From the NCBI GenBank assembly GCA_024742455.1, contig JANSYL010000016.1:1-35984 (forward strand): a stretch of 35,984 bases of DNA, given 5' to 3'. Below, piece by piece: positions 1 to 13,489 of this stretch. Made by a program: the position numbers and the translations under genes. The stretch comes from Paracoccaceae bacterium. Lineage in GTDB: Bacteria > Pseudomonadota > Alphaproteobacteria > Rhodobacterales > Rhodobacteraceae. The notes under the pieces are model-generated. The model made no database searches. It was not told where the DNA came from and worked only from the letters and a program-made list of their open reading frames with translations. The first letter of the stretch is position 1; each line of letters opens with the position of its first letter.

Positions 1-1
1 C

Positions 2-85
2 ACGCGGCGCTACATGACGCTGGAAACCGTCGCCGCCGTTTGCGACACTACAACCATGGATCCGGCGAAAATCGCCGCCCTGTAA
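2..85 (+). CDS. C-terminal end of an unidentified protein (partial)
   Basis: An open frame enters from the left edge of the window and stops at TAA 83-85, giving the last 27 residues of a protein (ending ...TTTMDPAKIAAL). I do not recognise the family. It lies in an accessory-looking edge region, and the next reading frame starts 56 bases downstream on the same strand. Too little is present to suggest a function, and it could be a chance frame. Confidence 0.3.
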   Translation, partial: TRRYMTLETVAAVCDTTTMDPAKIAAL

Positions 86-141
86 CTACGGCCGAGCCAA
101 GGCCGAAGAGCAAAGTTACACCAGCTCCAGGGACACTACCG

Positions 142-525
142 ATGCGCGCCGCGACCACGATTGATCCAAGCGGCACCATCGATGCCTTCAACCATACGTT
201 CCGCGTCAGACGGGTTCCGCTTGTGCCCGGACAATTCCTGCAAAGCGCGGATGCCGACTTGATCAACGAAGGTTGCGAGATCGAATGCCGACCGGATCTC
301 ATTTTCTCCATCTCGAACCGCCGGAACGACGACGGTGACGAGATCGTCCTATCCATCTACGATACCGAAATCGTATTTCCTGCTATCGCCGAGACAACGC
401 TGCGGGCGGCGCTGAGCGGTCGGCGCTTCCGTGTGGGTGACCTTGATGGCCAAATCGACGAACAAGGGCAGATCGTCCTTGTCCGTCGCCTGGTGCGAGA
501 GGGCGTTTTGTTGAGTGTCCGTTGA
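142..525 (+). CDS. Hypothetical protein, 127 aa
   Basis: A 127-residue frame starts at ATG 142; the frame is open further upstream, to an ATG at 40, but that part overlaps the preceding frame. No recognised domain, signal peptide or membrane segment is visible. The composition looks like a real soluble protein: alternating hydrophobic and charged residues compatible with beta strands (for example DEIVLSIYDTEIVFP) and a Gly-Asp-rich segment near residues 95-110. It contains a Cys pair two residues apart (CEIEC). Codon use is less GC-biased than in the housekeeping genes to the right, which may indicate acquired DNA. No clear Shine-Dalgarno sequence was found ahead of ATG 142. Function unknown; the call rests on frame length and amino-acid composition only. 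Confidence 0.4.
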   Translation: MRAATTIDPSGTIDAFNHTFRVRRVPLVPGQFLQSADADLINEGCEIECRPDLIFSISNRRNDDGDEIVLSIYDTEIVFPAIAETTLRAALSGRRFRVGDLDGQIDEQGQIVLVRRLVREGVLLSVR

Positions 526-683
526 ACTCGCTTTTCGAACGGGACGCGAACACTGTCCCTTCTTGGCTCCGAGAATTCTTGAGAAACGCAAAGCGCCCGT
601 TGGCAGACACGATTTTTGAATTGATGCTGCGCCCGTCCCGTCTTCGCTTGAAAGAAGGCGCCGGATATTCGATCCCCAAAAGC

Positions 684-697
684 CGCTTGCGCAAGCG
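684..697. repeat. 14-bp perfect palindrome CGCTTGCGCAAGCG
   Basis: A perfect self-complementary 14-mer lies in the 238-base gap between the hypothetical gene ending at 525 and the lectin-domain gene whose 3' end is at 764. It could be a protein-binding site or part of a hairpin. There is no T-run on either side that would make it a clear intrinsic terminator. Nothing else in 526-763 is convincing as a gene. Confidence 0.4.
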
Positions 698-763
698 TTC
701 AACCGTCTTTCATGTCGACATGCGCCCAACCCAATGAACCGCGTTCGCAGCAATCGTCCTCCC

Positions 764-1114
764 TCACCCCACCTCCCAATCGCCCGCATCCGCAACCTCA
801 CCAATGGCCAGCCAGTCCGCCCGCACCCGCGCGATTCGCGTGTCGGCCCAGGTGCGGAAGACCAGATCAAAACCTTCGGTGGTGACGTTCTCGGCCCGGA
901 TATCGGCGCGCTGGTTGGTGCCGTCGGCGATGTCCCACATCGACAGGCCGACCTGCACTGCGGGGGGGCTGCGGAAGGGTTCTGAAAAGGCGACCGGCTG
1001 GCGCGCCTCGCGCGGGCCGTCCCCGGCCCACATCGGGCCGTTATCCTCGAAATCGGCGAACAGGATGACCGAGCCCTGGTCGATGCCGGTCAGGTGGTGG
1101 CGCAGGCGTTTCAT
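764..1114 (-). CDS. H-type lectin domain protein, 116 aa
   Basis: A small protein that ends in an H-type lectin-like beta-sandwich: FSEPFRSPPAVQVGLSMWD near residues 43-61, followed by the strands AENVTTEGFDLVFRTWADT and VRADWLAIG. This matches the known pattern of the family (aromatic strand, Pro-Pro, V-x-V-G-L, and a final Trp-x-A-x-G). Such domains bind N-acetylgalactosamine-like sugars in eukaryotic agglutinins; the bacterial role is unknown. There is no signal peptide, so a cytoplasmic or non-classical location is likely. It follows atpC on the same strand, but an intrinsic terminator (1150-1179) and a 15-bp inverted repeat (1116-1130) separate it from the operon. It may therefore be read only by read-through or from its own promoter. 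Confidence 0.75.
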   Translation of the reverse strand: MKRLRHHLTGIDQGSVILFADFEDNGPMWAGDGPREARQPVAFSEPFRSPPAVQVGLSMWDIADGTNQRADIRAENVTTEGFDLVFRTWADTRIARVRADWLAIGEVADAGDWEVG

Positions 1115-1115
1115 G

Positions 1116-1130
1116 GTAACGCCACGTTAC
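1116..1130 (-). repeat. Inverted repeat GTAACG-CCA-CGTTAC at a start codon
   Basis: A perfect 6-bp inverted repeat with a 3-base loop ends one base before the ATG (1114-1112, minus strand) of the lectin-domain gene. In the mRNA it would fold exactly where a Shine-Dalgarno sequence is expected; as DNA it could be a small operator. No good Shine-Dalgarno is visible outside it. Confidence 0.45.
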
Positions 1131-1149
1131 GCACAAGCCGCGGGCATGG

Positions 1150-1179
1150 AAAAGCCCGCACCGCACAGGCGATGCGGGC
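1150..1179 (-). terminator. Intrinsic terminator of the atp operon
   Basis: Read on the minus strand, GCCCGCA (1179-1173) pairs with TGCGGGC (1160-1154) and is followed by TTTT (1153-1150). It lies 17 bases past the atpC stop and before the lectin-domain gene, so it is the probable end of the ATP synthase transcript. Confidence 0.7.
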
Positions 1180-1195
1180 CGTCCGGGAAACCGGG

Positions 1196-1600
1196 TCAGG
1201 CCGCTTTCAGACCGTCGCGGGCGGCGACCAGGTCGGCCACGACCTTGGCGGCGGCGTCGACACTGTCCTCGCCTGCCGCATCGCGTTTCTTCGTCGCCTC
1301 GGCGATCAGGCCCTCGATGATCTCATCGGTGACCTCGGCCACCGGCATCGCCTGTTCGGCCAGCACGGTGGCGGTCGGCCCCGCGATATCGGCGAAGCCG
1401 CCGGTGACCAGGAACGCCTGATCCCCGCCATCGGCGCCTTCGACCCGCAGGATGCCCGGGCGCAGCGAGGTGATGGTCGGCACATGATCGGCCATCGCCG
1501 TCATGTCGCCATCGGCCCCCGGGATGATCACCGCCGTCGCCTGGACCGAGGCCAGGCGACGTTCCGGCGACACGAGGTCGAATGTGAATTTATCGGCCAT
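1196..1600 (-). CDS. atpC: F1-ATP synthase epsilon subunit
   Basis: The 134-residue epsilon subunit of the F1 rotor stalk, which links gamma to the c-ring and restrains ATP hydrolysis. The N-terminal beta-sandwich is clear: [27 protein letters not shown] is the usual opening, followed by [15 protein letters not shown]. The C-terminal part (residues about 88-134) is the short helical region rich in Ala and Lys. The start ATG at 1600 is preceded by AGGGGCGG on the coding strand, only 9 bases after the atpD stop, as expected for translational coupling. It is the last F1 gene of the operon, in the standard order H-A-G-D-C. Confidence 0.96.
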   Translation of the reverse strand: MADKFTFDLVSPERRLASVQATAVIIPGADGDMTAMADHVPTITSLRPGILRVEGADGGDQAFLVTGGFADIAGPTATVLAEQAMPVAEVTDEIIEGLIAEATKKRDAAGEDSVDAAAKVVADLVAARDGLKAA

Positions 1601-1609
1601 ATCCGCCCC

Positions 1610-3058
<1,449 letters not shown>

Positions 3059-3313
3059 TTATTCAGCCGCGGGTTTCGTGCCATCGACAAGATCGAGGCG
3101 TGTTTCTATCCGGCCGATCCGCTGATCGATGCCGTCCATACGACCGTTCAGTTGGCCAATGGACACTTGGATATGTCCCAGAACCATCTCGACATTGCTT
3201 GTTCTGACTTTCAGATCACCGACATCGCGCTTGATGTCGGATACATCCGATTGAATGCCTTTCAGCATCTCGAACGTCATCACGGCAAGGTCGGAGGGGT
3301 CTTTCTCGGTCAC
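3059..3313 (-). CDS. Small coiled-coil protein encoded between atpG and atpD, 84 aa
   Basis: A GTG-started gene (GTG 3313-3311) one base after the atpG stop TGA (3317-3315), so very likely co-translated with it; it ends 24 bases before atpD. The 84-residue product has no signal peptide or membrane helix. From about residue 15 to 78 it shows heptad-like spacing of Ile, Val and Leu (IQSDVSDIKRDVGDLKV, then IGQLNGRMDGIDQRIGRIET), predicting a parallel or trimeric coiled coil. The C-terminus is short and polar (KPAAE). It resembles the many small coiled-coil proteins of unknown function in alphaproteobacteria and phages. From memory, an extra frame between the gamma and beta genes was described in the Rhodobacter blasticus (formerly Rhodopseudomonas blastica) atp operon; this may be its counterpart. 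Function unknown. Confidence 0.75.
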   Translation of the reverse strand: MTEKDPSDLAVMTFEMLKGIQSDVSDIKRDVGDLKVRTSNVEMVLGHIQVSIGQLNGRMDGIDQRIGRIETRLDLVDGTKPAAE

Positions 3314-3314
3314 G

Positions 3315-4196
3315 TCACAACGCCTCCGCGCCCGAGATAATCTCGATCAGCTCGTTTGTGATGACGGCCTGACGCGACCGGTTGTATTCGATGGTCAGCC
3401 GCTCGATCATGTCGCCCGCGTTGCGGGTGGCGTTGTCCATCGCCGACATCCGGGCACCCTGTTCCGAGGCCGCGTTTTCCAGCAGCGCGGTGAAGATCTG
3501 CGTCGCCACGCCGCGCGGCAGCAGGTCTTCCAGCACCGCCTCTTCCGAGGGTTCGTATTCGTATTCGGTGCCTGCCCCGTCGGCCTCGGCCTCGGCCTCG
3601 GGGAATTCGGCAGGAATGATCTGCGTCGCAGTAGGCACCTGGCTGATGACCGACTGGAACCGGTTGAAGAAGATCGTGGCGACGTCGAATTCCTCGGCCT
3701 CGAAGCGGCCCAGGATGTCGGCGGCGATGTCGGCGGCATTGGCATAGCCGATCCGCTTCACCTCGCTCAGGTCGACATGGCCCACGAAATACTGCGCGTA
3801 GTCGCGTTTCAGCTGTTCGCGGCCCTTCTTGCCGACGGTCAGGATTTTCACGGTCTTGCCGTTCGCCAGCAGCGTCTGCGCCCGCGATTTCGCGAGTTTC
3901 ACGATCGACGAGTTGAAGCCGCCGCACAGGCCGCGTTCGGCGGTCATCACCACCAGCAGCTGCACGTCATCCTTGCCGGTGCCCGACAACAGTTTCGGCG
4001 CCCCGTCCGAGCCGCCGACCGAGGCCGCCAGCCCGCCCATCACCGCCTGCATGCGGTCGGCATAAGGGCGCGCGGCCTCCGCCGCCTCCTGCGCGCGGCG
4101 CAGTTTCGCGGCGGCGACCATCTGCATCGCCTTGGTGATCTTGCGGGTCGATTTGACCGACGCGATCCGGTTTTTCAGGTCCTTGAGGTTGGGCAT
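3315..4196 (-). CDS. atpG: F1-ATP synthase gamma subunit
   Basis: The 293-residue central shaft of F1. The N-terminal helix [35 protein letters not shown] and the C-terminal helix (residues about 240-293, ending [19 protein letters not shown]) form the antiparallel coiled coil; the RGLCGGFN motif near residue 89 is the conserved core of the globular domain. Residues about 200-225 form an acidic stretch, partly encoded by three tandem copies of a GGCCTC-type hexamer (3581-3598, plus strand), so its length may vary between strains. The gene starts 13 bases after the atpA stop, with GGAAGGCGG as ribosome-binding site, and nearly touches the downstream coiled-coil gene. Confidence 0.97.
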   Translation of the reverse strand: MPNLKDLKNRIASVKSTRKITKAMQMVAAAKLRRAQEAAEAARPYADRMQAVMGGLAASVGGSDGAPKLLSGTGKDDVQLLVVMTAERGLCGGFNSSIVKLAKSRAQTLLANGKTVKILTVGKKGREQLKRDYAQYFVGHVDLSEVKRIGYANAADIAADILGRFEAEEFDVATIFFNRFQSVISQVPTATQIIPAEFPEAEAEADGAGTEYEYEPSEEAVLEDLLPRGVATQIFTALLENAASEQGARMSAMDNATRNAGDMIERLTIEYNRSRQAVITNELIEIISGAEAL

Positions 4197-4209
4197 CTCG
4201 CCGCCTTCC

Positions 4210-5753
<1,544 letters not shown>

Positions 5754-5754
<1 letters not shown>

Positions 5755-6314
5755 TATCCGACCTCTTTCATGGTGTTTTGCAGGGTGTTGAGTTTCGAGC
5801 GGATCGAGGTGTCGATCATGCGCGAACCCACCTTGACGATAAGACCGCCGATAAGGGTTTCATCGACGGTCGCATTCAGTGTCACATCCTTGCCGACAGC
5901 ATCCTTCAGCGTCTTGGCAAGCTTCTTTTCCAGATCCTTGGTCAGCGGCTTTGCCGAGGCGACCTCGGCCGTGACCTGACCCTTGTGATCGGCGATCTTG
6001 TCGCGCAGCACCACAAGAAGGGCGGGCAGGATGAACAGGCGGCGCTTCTGCGCCATCAGGCGCAGGGTGTTGGTGGTGATGTCGCTCAGGCCCGCGCCCT
6101 TGCCGATGGCCGCGACTGCAGCCTCGGATTCGTCGCGGCCATAGATTGGCGACGTGATCAGGTCGGCGAAATCGCTGCTCTCGGCCAGGGCCGCCGCAAG
6201 CGTGGCGACATCGGCCTCCAACGCGTTGATGGATTTGGCGTCTTCGGCCAGGCCGAACAGTGCCGTGGCATAGCGCGCGGCGATGCCTGTCGAAATGGAA
6301 GCCGGTTCGCTCAC
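5754..6314 (-). CDS. atpH: F1-ATP synthase delta subunit
   Basis: The 186-residue delta subunit (OSCP equivalent), which sits on top of F1 and joins it to the peripheral stalk. The N-terminal six-helix domain starts with [21 protein letters not shown] and the C-terminal part contains the conserved [26 protein letters not shown] place the start at GTG 6314-6312 (VSEPASIS...) because AAGGGTGG lies just upstream and family members begin here. A longer frame to ATG 6446 adds 44 residues of unusual composition that overlap the predicted promoter, so it is less likely. It is the first gene of the F1 operon. Confidence 0.95.
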
Positions 6315-6417
6315 ATCCACCCTTTCGATATACAGGCCCGGCCCGCAGGTCCCGGTTGCGGTCGGGCTGATCATCTGTTGCGGACGGCTGCCCGCGCATT
6401 CGCTAGAAATCGCCGAG

Positions 6418-6446
6418 GATGTAGCAGAGCGGTTTTCATGCTGCAA
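6418..6446 (-). promoter_or_regulatory. Candidate sigma-70 promoter of the atp operon
   Basis: On the minus strand TTGCAG (6446-6441) and TACATC (6423-6418) are separated by 17 bases. This is a plausible -35/-10 pair with a Rhodobacterales-like -10. Transcription would start near 6411, giving a leader of about 97 bases before the atpH GTG at 6314. The element lies in the 251-base gap after the upstream methyltransferase gene. Confidence 0.45.
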
Positions 6447-6565
6447 CCGCGATAGGGGTTTGGCCGCTTTCCATGAAATCTTTTGAATTCAGGATATTGG
6501 GCCTTTGTGACAGGTCTGCGACGCTTTGAAGCTTGGCCCGGGGGCGGCCCGCGCGGCGGCTTTGG

Positions 6566-7366
6566 TCACGATTCTGGCGCCCTCGCGCATGCCGCGCCTG
6601 CGCGCTGGCGGCGGCTGAGGCCCGCACCGGCGGGGGCCGGGCTGCCCTCGAGCACCCTGAGCGGGCGGCGCACCGCCTCGGCCAGGCCCGGGCGGGTCGG
6701 CGCCGGGGAATGCTTGGCCACCTCCAGAAGGATCACGCCCCCGGCATAATAGCTGGACAGTTTCGCGCCCGCCCGTTCCACAAGGTCGGCCGACTTCAGC
6801 CAGAACCGTTTGCCCGAAGGCGGCGCGAACAATGCGGCGGCATGGCGTTCGGGGGTGAAGCCGTGGCGTTTCATCTGCGCCTCGATCTGGCTGAGCGAAT
6901 AGGGGCGGCCGAAACCGAACGGTGTCGCGTCCCGCCGCGCCCACATCCCCGACCGGTTGGGCACGATGAACATCGCCTTGCCGCCGGGGCCCAGCACCCG
7001 GGCACATTCCTCCAGCACCGCTGCCGGGTGTTCCGAGGTTTCCAGCCCGTGCAGGCACACGATGCGGTCGGCAAAACCGGTCTGCAGCGGCCAGAGGCTT
7101 TCGGGGCTGAGCACCGAGACATTATCGAGGCCCGAGGGCCAGGGCATCACCCCCTGTTCGGCGGGCATCACCCCGATCACCCGGCGCGCATCGGCCAGAT
7201 AGGGGCGCAGCAGCGGCACCGCGAACCCGAAGCCCACCACCGTCTGCGCCTTCACCGCGCTGGCCGGCCACAGCGCCAGCATCCGGTCGCGGATCGCCTT
7301 TTGCGCGATCCGGCCCAGCCGGGTGCGGTAATAGAACTGGCGCAGGTCGAGAACGTCGAGATGCAT
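6566..7366 (-). CDS. Class I SAM-dependent methyltransferase
   Basis: A 266-residue soluble protein with a class I methyltransferase fold. The motif I-like segment [30 protein letters not shown] lies near residues 43-72; an [40 protein letters not shown] segment (motifs II-III) near residues 110-150 is typical of methyltransferase_11-type proteins. GFGF replaces the usual GxGxG, so cofactor binding should be checked. The last 45 residues are Arg/Ala/Pro-rich and probably disordered. It is divergent from gloB with 63 bases between the two starts, an arrangement that suggests a shared control region. The methyl acceptor cannot be told from the sequence. Confidence 0.8.
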   Translation of the reverse strand: MHLDVLDLRQFYYRTRLGRIAQKAIRDRMLALWPASAVKAQTVVGFGFAVPLLRPYLADARRVIGVMPAEQGVMPWPSGLDNVSVLSPESLWPLQTGFADRIVCLHGLETSEHPAAVLEECARVLGPGGKAMFIVPNRSGMWARRDATPFGFGRPYSLSQIEAQMKRHGFTPERHAAALFAPPSGKRFWLKSADLVERAGAKLSSYYAGGVILLEVAKHSPAPTRPGLAEAVRRPLRVLEGSPAPAGAGLSRRQRAGAACARAPES

Positions 7367-7429
7367 TGCACTGGTCAGATCGTTGCGCGAGGGTCACCCC
7401 ACACCCTAACCAAGCGCGAGACGAAAGCC

Positions 7430-8209
7430 ATGGTCAAACATCAGGCAGCCGAAATCGTCACCGTGCCGTGTCTGGCCGACAATTACGCATTTTTGATCCA
7501 TGACAGCGCGACCGGGGCAACGGCGCTTGTCGATGCGCCCGAGGCGGGCCCGATCCAGTCGGAACTGACGGCGCGCGGCTGGCGGTTGACCGACATCCTG
7601 ATCACCCATCACCACCATGATCATATCGACGGGGTCGAGGCTTTGCGCGCGGCCCATGGCGCGACGGTCTGGGGGGCGGCTGCCGATGCGCACCGCCTGC
7701 CCGCGCTGGACCATGCGCTGGCCGAAGGCGACAGGGTAAGTGTGGGCGATCTTGAGGGGGTAGTCCTCGACGTGTCGGGCCATACCGTGGGCCATATCGC
7801 GTTTCATTTTCCCGGCGCGGGCGCGGTGTTCACGGGCGACAGCCTGATGGCGCTCGGCTGTGGCCGCCTGTTCGAGGGTACGGCCCCCATGATGTGGAAA
7901 AGCCTGCAGAAATTGCGCGCCCTGCCCGGCCAGACGCTGGTTTGTTCGGGCCATGAATACACGATGGCGAACGGGCGCTTCGCGCAGAGTATTGAACCGG
8001 AAAATTCCGATCTTATCTCACGTCTCGAACGGATCGCGGCAGCGCGTCGGGACGACAGGCCGACCGTGCCGTCCGTCCTGTCCGAAGAGATCGCAACCAA
8101 CCCGTTCCTGCGCGCCGATCACCCCGACCTTCTGGCCGCCATCGGGCATGGCGGTGATGGGGGCGCGGCAGTGTTCGCCGACATAAGGCGGCGCAAGGAT
8201 CAGTTCTGA
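7430..8209 (+). CDS. gloB: Hydroxyacylglutathione hydrolase (glyoxalase II)
   Basis: A 259-residue metallo-beta-lactamase-fold enzyme that hydrolyses S-D-lactoylglutathione to D-lactate and glutathione, the second step of methylglyoxal detoxification. The binuclear metal site is complete: THHHHDH near residues 58-64, the His of HTVGH near residue 119, the Asp of FTGDSLMALGCGRLFEG, and the His of CSGHEYT. The C-terminal domain contains NPFLRAD, as in the glutathione-binding part of GloB. The start ATG 7430 is chosen because MVKHQAAEIVTVPCLADNYAFLIHD aligns with the usual beginning; the upstream extension of the open frame is opposite the methyltransferase gene. A hairpin at 8218-8249 follows. 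Confidence 0.95.
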   Translation: MVKHQAAEIVTVPCLADNYAFLIHDSATGATALVDAPEAGPIQSELTARGWRLTDILITHHHHDHIDGVEALRAAHGATVWGAAADAHRLPALDHALAEGDRVSVGDLEGVVLDVSGHTVGHIAFHFPGAGAVFTGDSLMALGCGRLFEGTAPMMWKSLQKLRALPGQTLVCSGHEYTMANGRFAQSIEPENSDLISRLERIAAARRDDRPTVPSVLSEEIATNPFLRADHPDLLAAIGHGGDGGAAVFADIRRRKDQF

Positions 8210-8217
8210 TCCGATCC

Positions 8218-8249
8218 GACCGGCGCACAAGATTTGTGCAGCCCCGGTC
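8218..8249 (+). terminator. Stem-loop after gloB
   Basis: GACCGG (8218-8223) pairs with CCGGTC (8244-8249), enclosing GCACAA (8225-8230), a 3-base loop and TTGTGC (8234-8239). It starts 9 bases after the gloB stop. There is no T-run, so it may act as a Rho-associated or mRNA-stabilising hairpin rather than a classical terminator. The rest of the 215-base gap to clpA shows only the clpA ribosome-binding site (AAAGGAG at 8411-8417). Confidence 0.5.
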
Positions 8250-8424
8250 GCGCCCAGAAAACACTGCCGCAACGGCCCGGGACTCGGCAGGCAAGCGGCA
8301 GAGAAGCGGTGGGTTTGGCCAGTTTGCACTTGAAACCGGCCCGTAAAAACCGATCCTTCATACCATGAGGCCATGATCGAGCGGTGGCCAGGCCCCCCTC
8401 GACGCACCGGAAAGGAGCACATCC

Positions 8425-10757
<2,333 letters not shown>

Positions 10758-10758
<1 letters not shown>

Positions 10759-11753
10759 TGCAGCCTGTCAGACTACGTGAAAACGCCCGGTCGCTGATCG
10801 GGCGTTTTTCTTTGGCCCTCGCCTTTCTGGCCGCCCCGGCGGCGGCGGACACCATCTCGCTGGCCTTCCCGGTGGACTGCACCCTGGGCCAGGACTGTTT
10901 CCTGCAGCAATTTCCCGACCGTGACCCCGGCCCCGGCGCGCGCGATTACGCCTGCGGGCCGCAAAGCTATGACGGGCATACCGGCACCGATATCCGCCTC
11001 GCCGATTTCGAGGCGATGGCCCAAGGCTATGCCGTGATCGCCGCCGCCCCCGGCACTGTCTTTGCCACCCGCGACGGGCTGGCCGATGGGGGGCTGGCCA
11101 CCGCAACGCAGGACCAGGGCTGCGGCAACGCGGTGATCCTTGACCATGCCGGGGGCTGGCGCACCGCCTATTGCCATCTGGCGCAGGGCAGCGTGACGGT
11201 GCGCGTGGGCGATATGGTCGAAACCGGAACTCCCCTGGGCCTGATCGGGTATTCCGGCCTGACCGAATTTCCCCATGTCGATTTCCAGGTCCTGCGCGAC
11301 GGGGCATTGGTCGACCCGTTCAACCCCACCGACCCTGCCACCTGCGGCACCCAGGCCCCGCAGCTTTGGACCGACCCGATCGACCACGCAGCGGGCGGCG
11401 TGATGCGGGTGGGGTTTGCGGACGCGGTCCCGTCCTTCGCCGATATCAGACAAGGGGACGCCGATCAGGCACAATTGCCCATCGATTCCGGGGCCCTTGT
11501 CCTCTGGGCCTATCTGCACAGCCCGCGCGCAGGCGACGCCCTCAGCTTGCGCGTGACAGATGCCGACGGACACGAGGTGATGGCCCACAGCCTGACCATG
11601 GACGCCACGCAGGCCCAGGCCTTCCGCGCTTTCGGGCGGCGCATGCCCGATGGCGGCTGGCCCGTGGGCCTCTACCGGGGCGAAGTGGTGATGACCCGCG
11701 ACGGCACGGTGATCGCGCGGCGCGCGGGACGGGTGATCGTGACCGGCGACTAA
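10758..11753 (+). CDS. Secreted M23-family (LytM-type) peptidase-like protein, 331 aa
   Basis: A Sec signal peptide is visible: a basic n-region (RLRENARSLIGR), a hydrophobic core and an AAPAAA-type cleavage site near residue 30. The mature part carries an M23/LytM domain at residues about 65-185: the zinc motif H74-x3-D78 (GHTGTD), the YCHL segment near residue 138 and the terminal motif FPHVDF with H173. In active LytM enzymes this last motif is H-x-H, and the second His is a zinc ligand; here residue 175 is Asp, so metal binding or activity may be altered. A beta-rich C-terminal domain of about 140 residues follows. The start ATG overlaps the clpA stop (TGATG). A terminator hairpin lies within the signal-peptide codons. 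A periplasmic peptidoglycan-related role is likely. Confidence 0.8.
10780..10809 (+). terminator. Strong intrinsic terminator inside the start of the M23 gene
   Basis: AAAACGCCCG (10780-10789) pairs perfectly with CGGGCGTTTT (10799-10808) around a 9-base loop and is followed by a further T. The 10-bp stem with A- and T-tracts is a textbook Rho-independent terminator 21 bases past the clpA stop. It lies within codons 8-17 of the downstream frame. Confidence 0.75.
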
Positions 11754-13486
11754 CGCTCGGTCAGTTTCAGCTCGATCCGGCGGTTCTGCGCGCGGCCATC
11801 GACCGTCGCGTTCGAGGCCAGCGGGCGATGTTCGCCGAACCCCGCCGCCAGCAACCGGTCGGGCGGAATGCCCAGGTCCTCGGACAGGTACAGCACCACC
11901 GACAGCGCGCGCGCCTGGCTCAGTTCCCAGTTATTGGCGAACTGGGTGGAATTGCGGATCGGCACGTTATCGGTATGGCCGTCGACCCGGATGATCCAGT
12001 CGATCTCGGGCGGGATGTCGTCGGCCACTTCCAGCAGCAGGTCGGCCACGTTCTCGATCTGGGCCAGCCCCTCGGGCGCCAGATCGGCCGAGGCGGGCTG
12101 GAACAGCACCTCGGACGAGAACACGAACCGGTCGCCATCGATGCGCACGCCTTCGCGCCCCTCGAGGATGTCGCGCAACCGCCCGAAGAAATCCGACCGG
12201 AACCGTTCAAGATTGTTGGCGCGCTCCGCTTCCAGTTCGGCGCGGCGGCGTTCCTCGGCTGCGGCCTGCGCCAGCGCCGCGTTCAACTGGGTGCCCAGGC
12301 TATCGATCTGAACCTGGGCTGCGGCGTCGCGTTCGGCGGCATCGTCAAGCAGCGCCTGCAGCCCGCCAAGCTGATCGCGCAGCGCCGCGATCTGTTCGTT
12401 GAGCAGCACGATCTCGCGCTGCCGGTCGGCGGATTGTTCCTCGACCTCGGCCAGTTCGCGGTTGGCCTGGGCCAACAGCGCCTCCTGCAGGGTCGCCTCG
12501 GTTTCCGCCTCGTTCAGGCTCTGTTCGGCGGCCAGCTGCGCGGCCAGCGCGGCGGCCAGCTGATCCTCCAGGGTCGAGACATCGATGCGCAGATCCTCGG
12601 CGCTGTCGGCCTCGGCGAGTGCGGCGGCCAGGCGCGCGTTCAGGTTCTCGCGGGCGGCTTCGGCGGCGGCAAGCAGGGTCAGCGTTTCTTCGGCCCGGGC
12701 ACGCTGTTCCTCCAGCGCCAGCGTCAGCGCGGTCAGTTCGGCATCGGCATTCTCCAGCCGGTCGCGCAGGGCCTCGGCCGCGGCGGCCTCGACAAGGCGG
12801 GCGGCCTCGGCTTCCGACAATTCCGCCTCCAGCGCGGCACTCTCGTCCTCGCGCGCCTGCAACTGGGCCAGCGCCTGGGCAAGGCTCAGTTCGCTTTCCT
12901 CGGCCTGCGCCTGCAGATCGGCGACCATCGCCTCAAGTGCCTCGCGCCGCGCAGCGGCCAGGCGCGCGGCCTCGGCGGCGGCATCTGTTTCGGCCCGCGC
13001 GGTGGCCAGCGCCAGTTCCAGCGCCTCGGCCTCGCTCAGGGCGGCGTCCCGGTCCGCCTCGGCAGCCGCCCGCGCGGTTTCCAGGTCGGTGTTCGACGCG
13101 ATCAGCGCCGCCACCTGCTCCTCGAAATCGGCGATACGGGCCTCCTGCGCCTCGGTCTCGGCCATGATCGAGGACACCAGCGCAGTCTGGGCGGCAAGCT
13201 CATCCTCGGCCCGGGCGAGATTGCGGCCCAGCGTGGCGACACGGGTCTGCAACTCGGCGCTGCGCGCCTCCTCCAGGCCCAGCGCCTCGGACAGCGAATT
13301 GAGCTGCGCGTTCAGGGTCGTCAGCTCATTGTCCTGCGAGGTGATCTCTTCGGACAGCACGAACTGGACGATCATGAAAATCGACAGAACGAAGATCATC
13401 ACCATCAGAAGCGAGGTGATCGCATCGACGAAGCCCGGCCAGATCGTGGCGGAAAACCGGTTTCCGGCGCGGCGTTGAAAGGCCAT
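11750..13486 (-). CDS. MotB/OmpA-like stator protein with long coiled coil, 578 aa
   Basis: A short cytoplasmic N-terminus leads into one membrane helix at residues about 18-42 (FVDAITSLLMVMIFVLSIFM). It contains Asp21, in the position of the proton-carrying Asp of MotB, TolR, ExbD and ZorB. Residues about 50-420 are an Ala/Glu/Leu-rich coiled coil. The C-terminus (residues about 440-578) is an OmpA-like peptidoglycan-binding domain: VDGHTDNVPIRN, NWELSQARALSVVLYL, GFGEHRPLASN and GRAQNRRIELKL are all conserved. It is 3 bases downstream of the MotA/ExbB-like gene and forms a pair with it. Its stop overlaps the stop of the convergent M23 gene (11750-11753). It is far longer than flagellar MotB, and no flagellar genes are nearby, so a cell-envelope stator role is inferred. 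Confidence 0.85.
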   Translation of the reverse strand: MAFQRRAGNRFSATIWPGFVDAITSLLMVMIFVLSIFMIVQFVLSEEITSQDNELTTLNAQLNSLSEALGLEEARSAELQTRVATLGRNLARAEDELAAQTALVSSIMAETEAQEARIADFEEQVAALIASNTDLETARAAAEADRDAALSEAEALELALATARAETDAAAEAARLAAARREALEAMVADLQAQAEESELSLAQALAQLQAREDESAALEAELSEAEAARLVEAAAAEALRDRLENADAELTALTLALEEQRARAEETLTLLAAAEAARENLNARLAAALAEADSAEDLRIDVSTLEDQLAAALAAQLAAEQSLNEAETEATLQEALLAQANRELAEVEEQSADRQREIVLLNEQIAALRDQLGGLQALLDDAAERDAAAQVQIDSLGTQLNAALAQAAAEERRRAELEAERANNLERFRSDFFGRLRDILEGREGVRIDGDRFVFSSEVLFQPASADLAPEGLAQIENVADLLLEVADDIPPEIDWIIRVDGHTDNVPIRNSTQFANNWELSQARALSVVLYLSEDLGIPPDRLLAAGFGEHRPLASNATVDGRAQNRRIELKLTER

Positions 13487-13489
13487 CGC

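Noticed and set aside
522-737. 71-codon frame starting with TTG overlapping the stop of the 127-residue gene
   Set aside because: No ribosome-binding site apart from the overlap, no recognisable family, and a basic, low-information product; a competing minus-strand frame is equally open.
8324-8365. Heat-shock (sigma-32) promoter before clpA, based on CTTGAAA at 8329-8335
   Set aside because: No acceptable -10 element at the proper spacing; the match to the -35 alone is not enough.
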